Shown here piece after piece: positions 16,672 through 24,590 of a DNA stretch of 31,089 nucleotides. Positions within the stretch are counted from its first letter, which is position 1. Each line of letters opens with the position of its first letter. The notes below the pieces were generated by a model. That model did not search any database, was not told the origin of the DNA, and saw only the letters and a list, made by a program, of their open reading frames with translations. Made by a program: the position numbers and the translations under genes. The stretch comes from an uncultured Flavobacteriales bacterium (GTDB taxonomy: Bacteria > Bacteroidota > Bacteroidia > Flavobacteriales > UBA1820): NCBI GenBank assembly GCA_938023515.1, contig CALJDR010000081.1, positions 1-31,089 of the forward strand, written 5' to 3'.

Positions 16672-17883
16672 ATGAAAACTAAACGACCGAAAAGTTCTTT
16701 CGAACGGATGAGTTCCCAGCGGAAACTCGAATCCGTTTTTTTATTCGTCACCGGCCGGTGCAATGCGAAATGTACGATGTGTTTCTATGCCGAAGATATG
16801 GACAAGAAACAGTCGGACCTCACTTTTGACGAAATCCGGCGATTGTCTGAAACGGCGGGCGAATTCAATCGCCTGTGGCTTTCCGGCGGGGAGCCGACCC
16901 TCCGGGAAGACCTGCCGCAGATTATCGAAATGTTCTACCGGAACAATACGATAAAAGACGTCAATATGCCTACCAACGGCCTGAAACCGGACCGTGTGGT
17001 GGAATGGGTGCAGTATATCCGGGAAAAATGCCCCGAACTGAATGTGACCGTCAGCGTGTCCGTGGATGGATTTGCCGATACACACGACACCCAGCGCGGC
17101 GTGCCGGGGAATTTTTACAAGGCCATGGAAACACTCAAAAAGATAGATGATGCTTTCGGAGAAGACCCGAAAGTGCTTAAGAATGTGGCGACCGTGATCA
17201 CCCGCTACAATATCGAACAGGTCATGGACTTTATGACCTGGGTATTCGGCCGGCTGAATATTTCGACGCACACGATAGAGGCGGCCCGGGGAATGACCCG
17301 CGAGGACAATGTGAAGGTATTGACCGAAAATACCCTGCGCGAGCTTCAGGACCGTATGGCCCCGATTTACGCTGGGTATGCCGATCGGATGGGGAAAGAC
17401 GCCGGATGGTTTCGCCGGTTCATGACCAAATTTTTCTACACGGGACTCATGCGCTCCCTTTATAATGTCCGGGCGAGCAATATCGATAGACCGACTCCCT
17501 GGGGGATGGATTGCACGGCCGGGGAAACGACTCTTGTCATCGATTACGACGGGCGCTTCCGCTCCTGCGAACTGCGGGAACCAGTGGGAAATGTGAAGGA
17601 TTACGACTGCGATATTTCCCGTATGATGGCCGGTGCCGCCATGAAAAAAGAAGTGGCCGATATCGGCTATGGTTACAAAGCCAATTGCTGGTGTACCCAC
17701 GGCTGTTGGATCATGTCTTCGATCGTTTTCAATCCCCGGAAAATGCTTTCTAAGGTTTTCCGCGGGTACCGGGAGATAAAAAAGTTGAACGCCCCGTTGG
17801 ATTTGGATGAAACGAGGCTCCGGGCGATGGAAGAAAAATACGGAGTGGACAGGAATAAATTGACCGGCATAGGATTGGTATGA
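16672..17883 (+). CDS. Radical SAM protein with SPASM-like C-terminus
   Basis: 403-residue radical S-adenosylmethionine enzyme. The cluster-binding motif CNAKCTMC (Cys30, 34, 37) follows FLFVTGR, and SAM-binding GGEP is at 72-75. The sequence ICPTNG-like segment NMPTNGLK and VSVSVDG complete the usual partial barrel. The C-terminal part has Cys281 in DCTAGETTLVIDYDGRFRSC (Cys299), then Cys313, 339, 341 and 345, a spacing that suggests an auxiliary iron-sulfur cluster of SPASM type. SPASM enzymes often modify peptides or proteins, but similar proteins also act on sugars and lipids, so the substrate is open. Its last codons overlap the GT1 gene by ATGA, implying joint function. Confidence 0.88.
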   Translation: MKTKRPKSSFERMSSQRKLESVFLFVTGRCNAKCTMCFYAEDMDKKQSDLTFDEIRRLSETAGEFNRLWLSGGEPTLREDLPQIIEMFYRNNTIKDVNMPTNGLKPDRVVEWVQYIREKCPELNVTVSVSVDGFADTHDTQRGVPGNFYKAMETLKKIDDAFGEDPKVLKNVATVITRYNIEQVMDFMTWVFGRLNISTHTIEAARGMTREDNVKVLTENTLRELQDRMAPIYAGYADRMGKDAGWFRRFMTKFFYTGLMRSLYNVRASNIDRPTPWGMDCTAGETTLVIDYDGRFRSCELREPVGNVKDYDCDISRMMAGAAMKKEVADIGYGYKANCWCTHGCWIMSSIVFNPRKMLSKVFRGYREIKKLNAPLDLDETRLRAMEEKYGVDRNKLTGIGLV

Positions 17884-19130
17884 AAATATTTTTAGTAACA
17901 CGGGGATCCCACGGAGATATTTACCCTTACCTCGTCCTGGCGTCGGAACTTACCCGGCGCGGGCATTATGTGACGCTGAGCCTGCCCGAGCTGTTTGAAA
18001 AAGAAGCTAAGGCCTCGGGGCTGAATTATATTCTGCAGCGAGCCGACGATATCGGAGGGATGCTCGAAGGGGCGGCCCGGAACGATCAGTCGTTCAAATA
18101 TATCCTCGGCTGGATCCGGCGGGTGATCGATACGCAGTTCGAGCAATTCATCCCCGTATTGCAGCAGCACGATATCCTCGTTTCCGCCAACACGGAATTC
18201 GCCGCTGTGAGCATTGCGGAATATTGCCGGAAACCGATTATCCGCACGGCCTATGCCCCCCTGATACCGGGTAAAAAGATTCCCCCGCCCATTATGCCGC
18301 TGTCGGGTATCCCGTTTCTGTCTCCCGGGGCCAAATGGAGCATCCTCAATAAGGGAACGGATTTTATGGTCCGCAAGACCCTGAACAAAAACCGGGAAAA
18401 GCTGGGGATGGCGCCCATCAAAAAATATGGCGTCCATGCCGCCGGGAATGCCTGCAATTACCTGATGCATAGCCGGTATTTGGGGGAAACCGATCCGGAT
18501 TGGGCCTTCCGGTGGGAAGCGGGCGGCTATTGTTTCAACAATACGTTCGATTACGATCCGCAGGCTTATGCCCGTTTGATGGAGTTCATCGAAAAGGACG
18601 ACCGGCCCATCCTATTTTTCACATTGGGTAGTTGCGACGCCAAGAAAAAGAACAGTTTTTGCGAACGGTTGTGGAAGATATGCCGGGAATTGGATTACCG
18701 GCTCGTGGTCGGTACCGGATGGTCGAAGACGGGTTCCGGACTCGACCAAGGGGATGATTTGTTCCTGCTTACCCAGCCGATCCCCCATAGCCTGATATTC
18801 CCCCATTGCCGGGCCGTGATCCATCATGGCGGCAGTGGAACGACTCATAGCGTAGCCCTGGCGGGAAAACCCCAGATGATCATTCCTTTGATTATCGACC
18901 AGGATTACTGGGCCTCGCGGGTGCGGAGCCTGGGGATAGGCCCGGGAAAAGTTCGGATCACCGTTTCGGAAAAAACTCTAAAACAGAAAGTGGCCGATCT
19001 GGTAAACAACGAAGAATATGCGGAGAACGCCCGCCTGCTCGCCCAAAAGATCGCGACCGAGGATGGGGTCGGGCATTTGTGCGATTATATCGAATCGTTT
19101 GGAGGGGGTAAAACCCAGGATATTATTTAA
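17880..19130 (+). CDS. GT1 (UGT/YjiC-like) glycosyltransferase
   Basis: 416-residue GT-B fold glycosyltransferase of family 1. The N-terminus TRGSHGDIYPYLVLASELTRRGH is the acceptor domain with the GDxxPxxxLAxxL pattern. The C-terminal donor site is HHGGSGTTHSVALAGKPQ followed by PLIIDQDYWASRV near residues 314-345. Such proteins glycosylate small lipophilic acceptors, for example sterols, polyketides or diacylglycerol, from a nucleotide sugar. Its start overlaps the stop of the radical SAM gene (ATGA), so the two products are made together and may act on the same molecule. The acceptor is not identifiable from sequence. Confidence 0.9.
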   Translation: MKIFLVTRGSHGDIYPYLVLASELTRRGHYVTLSLPELFEKEAKASGLNYILQRADDIGGMLEGAARNDQSFKYILGWIRRVIDTQFEQFIPVLQQHDILVSANTEFAAVSIAEYCRKPIIRTAYAPLIPGKKIPPPIMPLSGIPFLSPGAKWSILNKGTDFMVRKTLNKNREKLGMAPIKKYGVHAAGNACNYLMHSRYLGETDPDWAFRWEAGGYCFNNTFDYDPQAYARLMEFIEKDDRPILFFTLGSCDAKKKNSFCERLWKICRELDYRLVVGTGWSKTGSGLDQGDDLFLLTQPIPHSLIFPHCRAVIHHGGSGTTHSVALAGKPQMIIPLIIDQDYWASRVRSLGIGPGKVRITVSEKTLKQKVADLVNNEEYAENARLLAQKIATEDGVGHLCDYIESFGGGKTQDII

Positions 19131-19131
19131 T

Positions 19132-19139
19132 TATATTTG
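19132..19139 (+). promoter_or_regulatory. -7 box for the TPR regulator gene
   Basis: TATATTTG, an exact TAnnTTTG match starting two bases after the GT1 stop and 21 bases before the ATG at 19161. A -33 element was not found. It suggests the regulator can be transcribed apart from the radical SAM-GT1 pair. Confidence 0.45.
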
Positions 19140-19160
19140 GGCTGGACTACCCAAAATGCC

Positions 19161-20780
19161 ATGAAATATATCGCCTCGTTCATTCTTTTGTTTGCCTTAG
19201 CCTGCTGTCAGGGCAATTATCGGGGCGTGATCGACTCGGCGCAGCGCGTTTTAGCTGATAGTCCGGATAGTTCCCTTATTCTCTTATTGCAAATCGATTT
19301 CCCGGAAAAACTCCCGCCGGAGTTAAAAGCGCGTTACGGGCTCGTGCAGGCCCAAGCAGATGCCAGACTTGAAAATGCGTTGATAAACGATACCCTTGTC
19401 CTCTATTCGGTGGAGTATTATAAGGAGAAAGGGCGACAAAAGGAACTGATGTCTGCTTATGTTCCGGCACTGAAGCACTATCTCTGGACGGAGGATATTC
19501 TTAGCTTTGAGGAGATGTTCGGGCAGGCGATGGGCCTTGCGCACCAGCTTCAGGACAGTGTCGCTCTATCCCAATTGTATGTCCTTCGCGCCGGCCTGCA
19601 GGATGCGGATGCCGCGGCACAAAGCTATAAGCTGGCCTCAGAGTATGACAGTACGTGCAAGGCAAATCTGTATTATTTGACCGCCCTGCAGTACGCATTT
19701 GCCTTGCAGGGGGATTCCGCCCGGAAGTATTTCGAGGCGAGTATCCGTGCGTACGAACCCGATGAGGGCTTGAAAGTCCACTACATACGGAACTATGCCG
19801 GCTACCTGATCGCCCTTAGACAGTTTGAAGAGGCCCGGGAGTTCGGCTACCGTATTCAGTCTTTTTATCCCCGTTATGCAGATGCCGCCAATCTGAATCT
19901 GGCTGAAATACACCTGCATGAAGGAAATCTCGATTCGGTCTCGTATTATCTCCAAAAAAACCGTACGGCTGTGGCGAAGGGTGATCCTGCGAAAGAAAGT
20001 GCTTCCAGGTATAATATTGCCGGTACCCTCCAGGCCGTTTTGGATTATGCCCAAGGGAAAGGGGTGAATATCGTCGCCCAAGGCCAGCGCAACGACTCCC
20101 TGATGCGTGCGATCTTGGATAACGACCGGATGATCCGGCAACACGTCGTGTCCCGGAACCGGATGCAGTATAGGGATCTTAAGTTGCAGGTACGCCAGCA
20201 GCGGCTGGTACTTACCATCGTCCTTTTAGTGGCCCTGGGCTTGGTATCTGCCATGGGGTTGTATTTTTATACGAAGAATAAAAGAGATAAGGCCCTCGCT
20301 GTCCAGGAGGAGAACGAAGTTTTGCAGCGTATGCTGGAGGAGGCCCTGTCCCCCGACGGTAAAAAGCAGCAGGATTCCCATTTTTTCAAGAGAATACTCC
20401 TCCAGAAATTAGGCTTGATACGCATTGTGGCCAATACGCCGACCCCTGCCAATCAGCAGCTGCTCAGGCAGGTACACGGGCGCCCGGACGACAGGAAAAA
20501 TAAAGACGATCTTCTGGATTGGAAAGATCTCTATCCGGTCGTCGATTCTCTTTACGAAGGTTTTTATTCCCGGATGAAAGAAAAATATGCCGATAGGCTG
20601 AACGAAAAGGAAATGCAGCTTTGCTGTCTTCTAAGGGCCGATTTTTCTACAAAAGAAATAAGCTCGGTGACGGGGCAGAGTGTCCGTACGATCTACCAGC
20701 GGAAAACGACCATTCGGCAAAAGATCGGGATCGATGAAAAAGGGGATATCGTTCTGCATATAGACCAATCTTCGGTTTAA
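19161..20780 (+). CDS. TPR lipoprotein-like membrane regulator with C-terminal HTH
   Basis: 539 residues from the ATG at 19161. The start at 19137 is a TTG that would put eight polar residues before the signal sequence. The N-terminus is hydrophobic with a Cys-Cys near residue 15 (FALACCQG), probably a lipoprotein or signal anchor. Residues of about 25-330 are helical tetratricopeptide-type repeats, then a membrane segment near 349-370, a charged coiled coil at about 375-400, and a C-terminal LuxR-like helix-turn-helix near 479-525 (LNEKEMQLCCLL, FSTKEISSVTGQSVRTIYQRKTTIRQKIGI). The layout puts the repeats outside and the DNA-binding part in the cytosol, as in known Bacteroides TPR regulators. 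It may control its neighbours. Confidence 0.82.
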   Translation: MKYIASFILLFALACCQGNYRGVIDSAQRVLADSPDSSLILLLQIDFPEKLPPELKARYGLVQAQADARLENALINDTLVLYSVEYYKEKGRQKELMSAYVPALKHYLWTEDILSFEEMFGQAMGLAHQLQDSVALSQLYVLRAGLQDADAAAQSYKLASEYDSTCKANLYYLTALQYAFALQGDSARKYFEASIRAYEPDEGLKVHYIRNYAGYLIALRQFEEAREFGYRIQSFYPRYADAANLNLAEIHLHEGNLDSVSYYLQKNRTAVAKGDPAKESASRYNIAGTLQAVLDYAQGKGVNIVAQGQRNDSLMRAILDNDRMIRQHVVSRNRMQYRDLKLQVRQQRLVLTIVLLVALGLVSAMGLYFYTKNKRDKALAVQEENEVLQRMLEEALSPDGKKQQDSHFFKRILLQKLGLIRIVANTPTPANQQLLRQVHGRPDDRKNKDDLLDWKDLYPVVDSLYEGFYSRMKEKYADRLNEKEMQLCCLLRADFSTKEISSVTGQSVRTIYQRKTTIRQKIGIDEKGDIVLHIDQSSV

Positions 20781-20935
20781 TATTGTAAGCCGGCACTTTC
20801 TATATAAACCCTGTATTTCAAAATATAAACTTTTTAGGAAATGTTATGGCATAAAATGCTTGTTTTTATTGCGTTGCAAATCCCATTGCACTTCTTAAAA
20901 AAGGGGATATAAATCCCGTTCCGCATTTTACCGCA

Positions 20936-20943
20936 TAGTTTTG
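20936..20943 (+). promoter_or_regulatory. -7 box for the secreted-protein pair
   Basis: TAGTTTTG matches TAnnTTTG, 17 bases before the ATG at 20961. No -33 element was evident. A GGGAT-ATAA-ATCCC hairpin lies at 20904-20917, just upstream. Confidence 0.4.
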
Positions 20944-20960
20944 TGACAAATGTTATGCCC

Positions 20961-21515
20961 ATGAAAACAATTGTCACCCTCCTTATTTTTTGCCTGAGTA
21001 CTGGAGGCCTTTTCTCTCAGAGTTCTTCTTCTCTGGTTCGGGAATTCGATTACCAGGTGAGCGGCGGGAAAGCAGACCGCAACCATATCGTCTATGAAAA
21101 GCAATATAGGCTTAAAGATATGGACAACCGGCAGAAGGCATCCGACATCTGCCGCATCCTGGCTGCGTGCCAGGGAGTCCGCGCCGATATTAACCACGCG
21201 GAATTGTCCCTGGACACCTTGGGCCGGATAGCCGGTATTGGGTTGGATGCCCCGGATGGCAAATCGTACCGCATAGAAATGGAGTATAATTCCCGGAACG
21301 AGATCGTCCGGGCCGTTGTCTTTCCCACTATACCTGCGGAACAGGCCGTGGAATATCAGATCGAATACTTGTATCCGTACGGGTATAATTATTCTTCCAA
21401 AGAGGGAAAAAAATTCATCGCAGGGGTTCATCGGGATAGCCCTTGGGTGCTCAGGAGTGTAAAAAGGCAGGAGCAGTTGGTACGTCTGACGGAACGGAAA
21501 ATCACGAATAAATAA
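20961..21515 (+). CDS. Small secreted protein of unknown function
   Basis: 184 residues. The ATG at 20961 begins a clean signal peptide (MKTIVTLLIFCLSTGG, cleavage near FSQ). An ATG two codons earlier (20955) and a GTG at 20943 are possible but less natural. The mature protein is mixed alpha/beta, with a central segment (VRADINHAELSLDTLGRIAGIGLDAPDG) and many charged residues, no membrane helix and only two mature Cys residues. I do not recognise a family. The gene for the ChaN/EreA-like protein begins 19 bases downstream, so the two are likely co-transcribed and may work together in the periplasm. Confidence 0.8.
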   Translation: MKTIVTLLIFCLSTGGLFSQSSSSLVREFDYQVSGGKADRNHIVYEKQYRLKDMDNRQKASDICRILAACQGVRADINHAELSLDTLGRIAGIGLDAPDGKSYRIEMEYNSRNEIVRAVVFPTIPAEQAVEYQIEYLYPYGYNYSSKEGKKFIAGVHRDSPWVLRSVKRQEQLVRLTERKITNK

Positions 21516-21534
21516 CATAAAACTAAAATCCGGA

Positions 21535-23154
21535 ATGAAGAAAATTCTATTCAGCATTGTACTATCGATCGTAACTTTGGTAGCGCAGGGGGCCGAACTG
21601 CCCAAAGGGTATGCAAAGACCGATATAGGAAAAAAGGCCGACCAGTTAACAGACCAAATGGGCCAAGACAATCCGCTGTCCGCTTTCCTGTCCATGATAT
21701 CCATTGCCGCATCGGGTAAGGAGGGCGAACTCTGGCAGTATCTCAGCCCGGGCCTGCGCATGTATTATCCCGAAAAGGGCGCGCCGGATAAAAAAGTGTC
21801 CGAAGAACACAAAAACGCGGTATTGTCGCAAAATGTGAAAGAGTTGCTGGTTTGCGGCGATTCCATCGCCGCGGTGATTACGACCATGGATAACCGGGAG
21901 GGTTTTGCCGCACATCATTATATCCGGGTAAGGGATAAATGGTATTCCACGGGAAGTACGGAGAGAAAAACACTTGAGGAAGTGTATATAGCCGTTTCCG
22001 ATGTGGCCGGCTATCATCGCAACCTGATAAGGCGGATATCGGCCGTTATGGTTCCGGATCCCGATCCGGCTGCCTATGTGGATCACCTGAAGAAACATGG
22101 TAGCGTCTCCCAAAAGTACATCCTCGATAAACTGTCCACATATCCGGTGGTGATGTACGGCGAGTGGCATTTCCGCCCGCTCTCGTGGAAACTGATAAGC
22201 AGTGTGATCACAGACAAAAAATTCCCATCCACAACCGGAGTGGTATTTATGGAATTCGGGGATGCTTACCAGTCTTTGGCGGACGAATTTATGGACAGTC
22301 CCACGTTCCGCGAAGATTTGTTGCTGCGTATGTTCCGTCAACAACAATTCACCGGATGGACGGATAAAGGGCAGTACGATTTTATGGCCACACTTTGGAG
22401 GGTCAACCGGGAACTGCCCCGCGATAAAAAGATAAAGTTGGTGATGGTGGACGCCCAGTACCATTGGGAGGCTATAGAAGGGATCGAAGAAATACAGGAG
22501 GATCGTGAAAGAAATAGAAAGAGAAGCCGCAACCGCAATATGGCCGAGCATATCGAGGCGTACATGAGAAATGCGCCCGACAAAAGGGGCGGCCTGTTCA
22601 TCGTCGGGACTGGGCATGCCAATAAGTCGGCCGTTAAACTGCGCGACGGGAGTTTCCCGGAAAAAGGAGCCGGAGCCCTGCTTGCCGATAAAATGGGAGC
22701 GGACAAAGTGTTCTGTATATCCACCCACGGGCCGCTGATCAGCAATCTCGGACGGACGGAAGATAAGATAGGCTATGCGTTTTTCGACCGCGTGTTCCGC
22801 CAAAACGGAGATAAACCCGTGGCTTTCGATCTGAAAGGAAATATTTTCGGGGCGCGCCTCTACGATGGTATGCTGGAAAGCAAATACGATACGCAGGCCG
22901 GTATGTTCCAGGACAATTACGACGGGTATATTTTCCTGGGACCTCTCCTCACAGAGGAGCCGGCACAACATCTGAATCTGTATAGCGATGAATTTGTGGA
23001 GGAGATAAAACGGCGCGCTCAGATTATGGGGATTGAAAACGAAACGTGGAACGATGTGAAATACAAGGATCTTACCGGGGAAAAAGCCCGGGAGATAGCC
23101 CGGAAATGGAATGAAGAAGGAGGTGCCACCCGCTGGGAAGAATACAATAAATAG
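21535..23154 (+). CDS. Secreted ChaN/EreA-like domain protein
   Basis: 539 residues with a signal peptide (KKILFSIVLSIVTLVAQGAE). Residues of about 25-150 form a separate N-terminal region of unknown fold. From about 195 the sequence fits the EreA/ChaN-like superfamily: YPVVMYGEWHFRPLSW with Glu210 and His212, GVVFMEFGDAY, KLVMVDAQYHW and FIVGTGHANKSA with His361. These Glu and His residues occupy the places used for catalysis or metal/haem binding in that superfamily, which includes erythromycin esterase, the Tiki proteases and haem-binding ChaN. The actual substrate is unknown, and the family call rests on these short motifs. A strong terminator follows. Confidence 0.7.
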   Translation: MKKILFSIVLSIVTLVAQGAELPKGYAKTDIGKKADQLTDQMGQDNPLSAFLSMISIAASGKEGELWQYLSPGLRMYYPEKGAPDKKVSEEHKNAVLSQNVKELLVCGDSIAAVITTMDNREGFAAHHYIRVRDKWYSTGSTERKTLEEVYIAVSDVAGYHRNLIRRISAVMVPDPDPAAYVDHLKKHGSVSQKYILDKLSTYPVVMYGEWHFRPLSWKLISSVITDKKFPSTTGVVFMEFGDAYQSLADEFMDSPTFREDLLLRMFRQQQFTGWTDKGQYDFMATLWRVNRELPRDKKIKLVMVDAQYHWEAIEGIEEIQEDRERNRKRSRNRNMAEHIEAYMRNAPDKRGGLFIVGTGHANKSAVKLRDGSFPEKGAGALLADKMGADKVFCISTHGPLISNLGRTEDKIGYAFFDRVFRQNGDKPVAFDLKGNIFGARLYDGMLESKYDTQAGMFQDNYDGYIFLGPLLTEEPAQHLNLYSDEFVEEIKRRAQIMGIENETWNDVKYKDLTGEKAREIARKWNEEGGATRWEEYNK

Positions 23155-23171
23155 TTTTCCGGGAGGATAGA

Positions 23172-23200
23172 AAAAAGCGGGGTTTTGGCCCCGCTTTTTT
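23172..23200 (+). terminator. Terminator after the ChaN/EreA-like gene
   Basis: AAAAAGCGGGG and CCCCGCTTTTT form an 11-bp stem around TTTTGG, and the T-run follows at once. It lies 17 bases after the stop codon. Confidence 0.92.
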
Positions 23201-23221
23201 ATTTGTGTTGTAATGTAAATC

Positions 23222-23252
23222 AAAAAAGCCCCCATACTATCGTATGAGAGCT
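23222..23252 (-). terminator. Terminator of tRNA-Leu
   Basis: On the minus strand an 11-bp stem (AGCTCTCATAC with GTATGGGGGCT, including G-T pairs) closes a GATA loop and runs into six T residues, starting five bases after the tRNA 3' end. Confidence 0.85.
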
Positions 23253-23257
23253 TTTTG

Positions 23258-23340
23258 TGCCCCAGACCGGACTCGAACCAGCACACCCGTGAAGGCACAT
23301 GCACCTGAAGCATGCGTGTCTACCATTCCACCACTGAGGC
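23258..23340 (-). tRNA. tRNA-Leu (CAG)
   Basis: 83-base type II tRNA. The acceptor stem GCCTCAG pairs with CTGGGGC, and A is the discriminator base. The anticodon stem CATGC/GCATG closes the loop TTCAGGT with anticodon CAG, reading CTG codons. A long variable arm is present, as expected for Leu, and the T-arm contains GGTTCGAGTCC. The 3' CCA is not encoded. It stands alone with its own promoter and terminator. Confidence 0.96.
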
Positions 23341-23350
23341 TTGCAGGGTG

Positions 23351-23380
23351 CAAAGATACGCGTTTTTTGAAAAAAAACAA
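23351..23380 (-). promoter_or_regulatory. Promoter of tRNA-Leu
   Basis: On the minus strand TTG, 19 bases, then TATCTTTG, with the -7 box ending 10 bases before the mature tRNA start. Both elements and the spacing fit the Bacteroidetes consensus. Confidence 0.75.
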
Positions 23381-23498
23381 GATATTTCATTTTATCCGCT
23401 AAAAAATGCATAGGTGCTTTGGGGGGCCGCAGAAGGGATTTTTCCGTTGAGAGATTCCGAATAAAATAGAGATATACGGGCATATACTTGTAAAAAAA

Positions 23499-23529
23499 TT
23501 TGGAGAATTGAAAATAATCGTTACATTTG
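23499..23529 (+). promoter_or_regulatory. Promoter of the his operon
   Basis: TTTG at 23499-23502, 19 bases, then TACATTTG at 23522-23529: a full match to the TTTG / TAnnTTTG consensus at the ideal spacing. Transcription would start around 23535, shortly before the leader peptide at 23549. Confidence 0.85.
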
Positions 23530-23548
23530 CGGATAAATAATTGAGAAA

Positions 23549-23593
23549 ATGGAATACGGTATTCTGCATCATATCCATCATCACGCCGCCTGA
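23549..23593 (+). CDS. hisL: Histidine operon leader peptide
   Basis: A 14-codon frame from ATG to TGA encoding MEYGILHHIHHHAA. Five of six consecutive codons are His (CAT CAT ATC CAT CAT CAC), just before the first attenuator hairpin and directly ahead of hisG. Its position, about 15 bases after the predicted transcript start, and its composition mark it as the sensor peptide of a translational attenuator. It has no other role; ribosome stalling at the His codons when charged tRNA-His is scarce would decide transcription of the operon. Confidence 0.93.
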   Translation: MEYGILHHIHHHAA

Positions 23594-23676
23594 GGCAGGT
23601 GAGGATCTGTTATGCTGATACCCTAAAGTACATCAAAGTATAATCAAACCCGCCTGTCCGTTAGGCGGGTTTTTTT
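23587..23676 (+). promoter_or_regulatory. his attenuator (alternative RNA folds)
   Basis: The hexamer CGCCTG occurs twice, at 23587-23592 (across the leader stop) and at 23651-23656 (in the terminator's 5' arm). A single partner, CAGGTG, lies at 23596-23601. Pairing with the first copy makes a small hairpin that leaves the terminator free. Pairing with the second copy, extendable to about ten pairs over 23594-23604 and 23649-23658, destroys the terminator arm. A ribosome stalled on the His codons would cover the first copy and favour read-through. Confidence 0.85.
23646..23676 (+). terminator. his attenuator terminator
   Basis: AAACCCGCCT and AGGCGGGTTT form a perfect 10-bp stem with a 7-base loop, followed by a T-run to 23676, 44 bases before the hisG start. 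Its 5' arm contains the second CGCCTG copy used by the antiterminator. Confidence 0.93.
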
Positions 23677-23720
23677 ATAGATATGCCTGCGACGGACTGC
23701 GGAAAAATAAGAACGAAAAA

Positions 23721-24578
23721 ATGACTTACCTGAAAATTGCCATTCAGAAATCGGGGCGTCTGAACGAAGACTCCCTCGCGCTGCTGAAAGAATGCGGCAT
23801 CTCCATCAACAATGGGGCGGACCAGCTTATGGCCCAGGCCTCCAATTTCCCGCTGGAAATATTGTACCTGCGCAATTCGGATATCCCCCAGTATGTGCGG
23901 GACGGGGTAGCCGATATCGCGATCATCGGGGAGAATACCGAAATCGAGAAACGGGCCGGGAACCGCAGAATACTCGACCTGGGATTTTCGCGTTGCCGGG
24001 TATCGATGGCGGTGCCTAAGGATGCTCCTTACGATGGACTTTCCTATTTCCAGGGCAAGAAGATCGCTACGTCGTATCCCAATACCCTGTCGGATTTCCT
24101 GAAGAAAGAGAATATCGACGCGGAGATCCACGAAATATCGGGCTCGGTAGAGATCGCGCCCGGTATCGGATTGGCACACGGGATATTCGATATCGTCAGT
24201 TCCGGCAGCACTTTATTTAAGAACGGTTTGCGGGAAGTCCACAAGGTACTTGAATCGCAGGCCGTCCTGCTGGCCAATCCCGGATTGTCCGGGGAAAAGC
24301 AGGCTATCCTCGACCAACTCGTGTTCCGCATCAATGCCGTGCTCACAGCCCGCAGTTGCAAGTATATTTTGCTCAATGCCCCTGAAAAATCACTCGATAC
24401 CATCTGCGCGCTGCTCCCGGGCATGAAAAGCCCGACTATTATCCCCCTGCGGGAAAAAGGCTGGGTATCGATGCACTCGGTGGTCAGCGAAGATAAATTC
24501 TGGGAAGTGATCGGCAAACTGAAAGAGGCCGGCGCCGAGGGTATTCTCATCGCGCCGATCGAAAAAATGATCCTGTAA
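23721..24578 (+). CDS. hisG: ATP phosphoribosyltransferase, long form
   Basis: First enzyme of histidine synthesis: joins ATP and PRPP to give phosphoribosyl-ATP. At 285 residues it is the long form, with the catalytic domain in the first 205 residues or so and an ACT-like C-terminal regulatory domain (about 210-285) that binds histidine for feedback inhibition. It therefore does not need HisZ. Motifs are KSGRLNEDS near the start, GENTEIEKR and the PRPP loop DIVSSGSTLFKNG at 157-169. It is the first structural gene after the attenuator; hisD follows after 12 bases. Confidence 0.97.
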   Translation: MTYLKIAIQKSGRLNEDSLALLKECGISINNGADQLMAQASNFPLEILYLRNSDIPQYVRDGVADIAIIGENTEIEKRAGNRRILDLGFSRCRVSMAVPKDAPYDGLSYFQGKKIATSYPNTLSDFLKKENIDAEIHEISGSVEIAPGIGLAHGIFDIVSSGSTLFKNGLREVHKVLESQAVLLANPGLSGEKQAILDQLVFRINAVLTARSCKYILLNAPEKSLDTICALLPGMKSPTIIPLREKGWVSMHSVVSEDKFWEVIGKLKEAGAEGILIAPIEKMIL

Positions 24579-24590
24579 TAACAGCCGAAG

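Noticed and set aside
16741..17901. A 386-codon minus-strand frame opposite the radical SAM gene
   Set aside because: The plus strand has clear CxxxCxxC and GGEP motifs and an ATGA junction. The antisense frame has no recognisable domain.
21646..23313. A 555-codon open frame on the minus strand opposite the ChaN/EreA-like gene
   Set aside because: It runs through the tRNA-Leu gene and two terminators and matches no family. The plus-strand gene has a signal peptide and recognisable motifs, so this is a frame shadow in GC-rich coding sequence.
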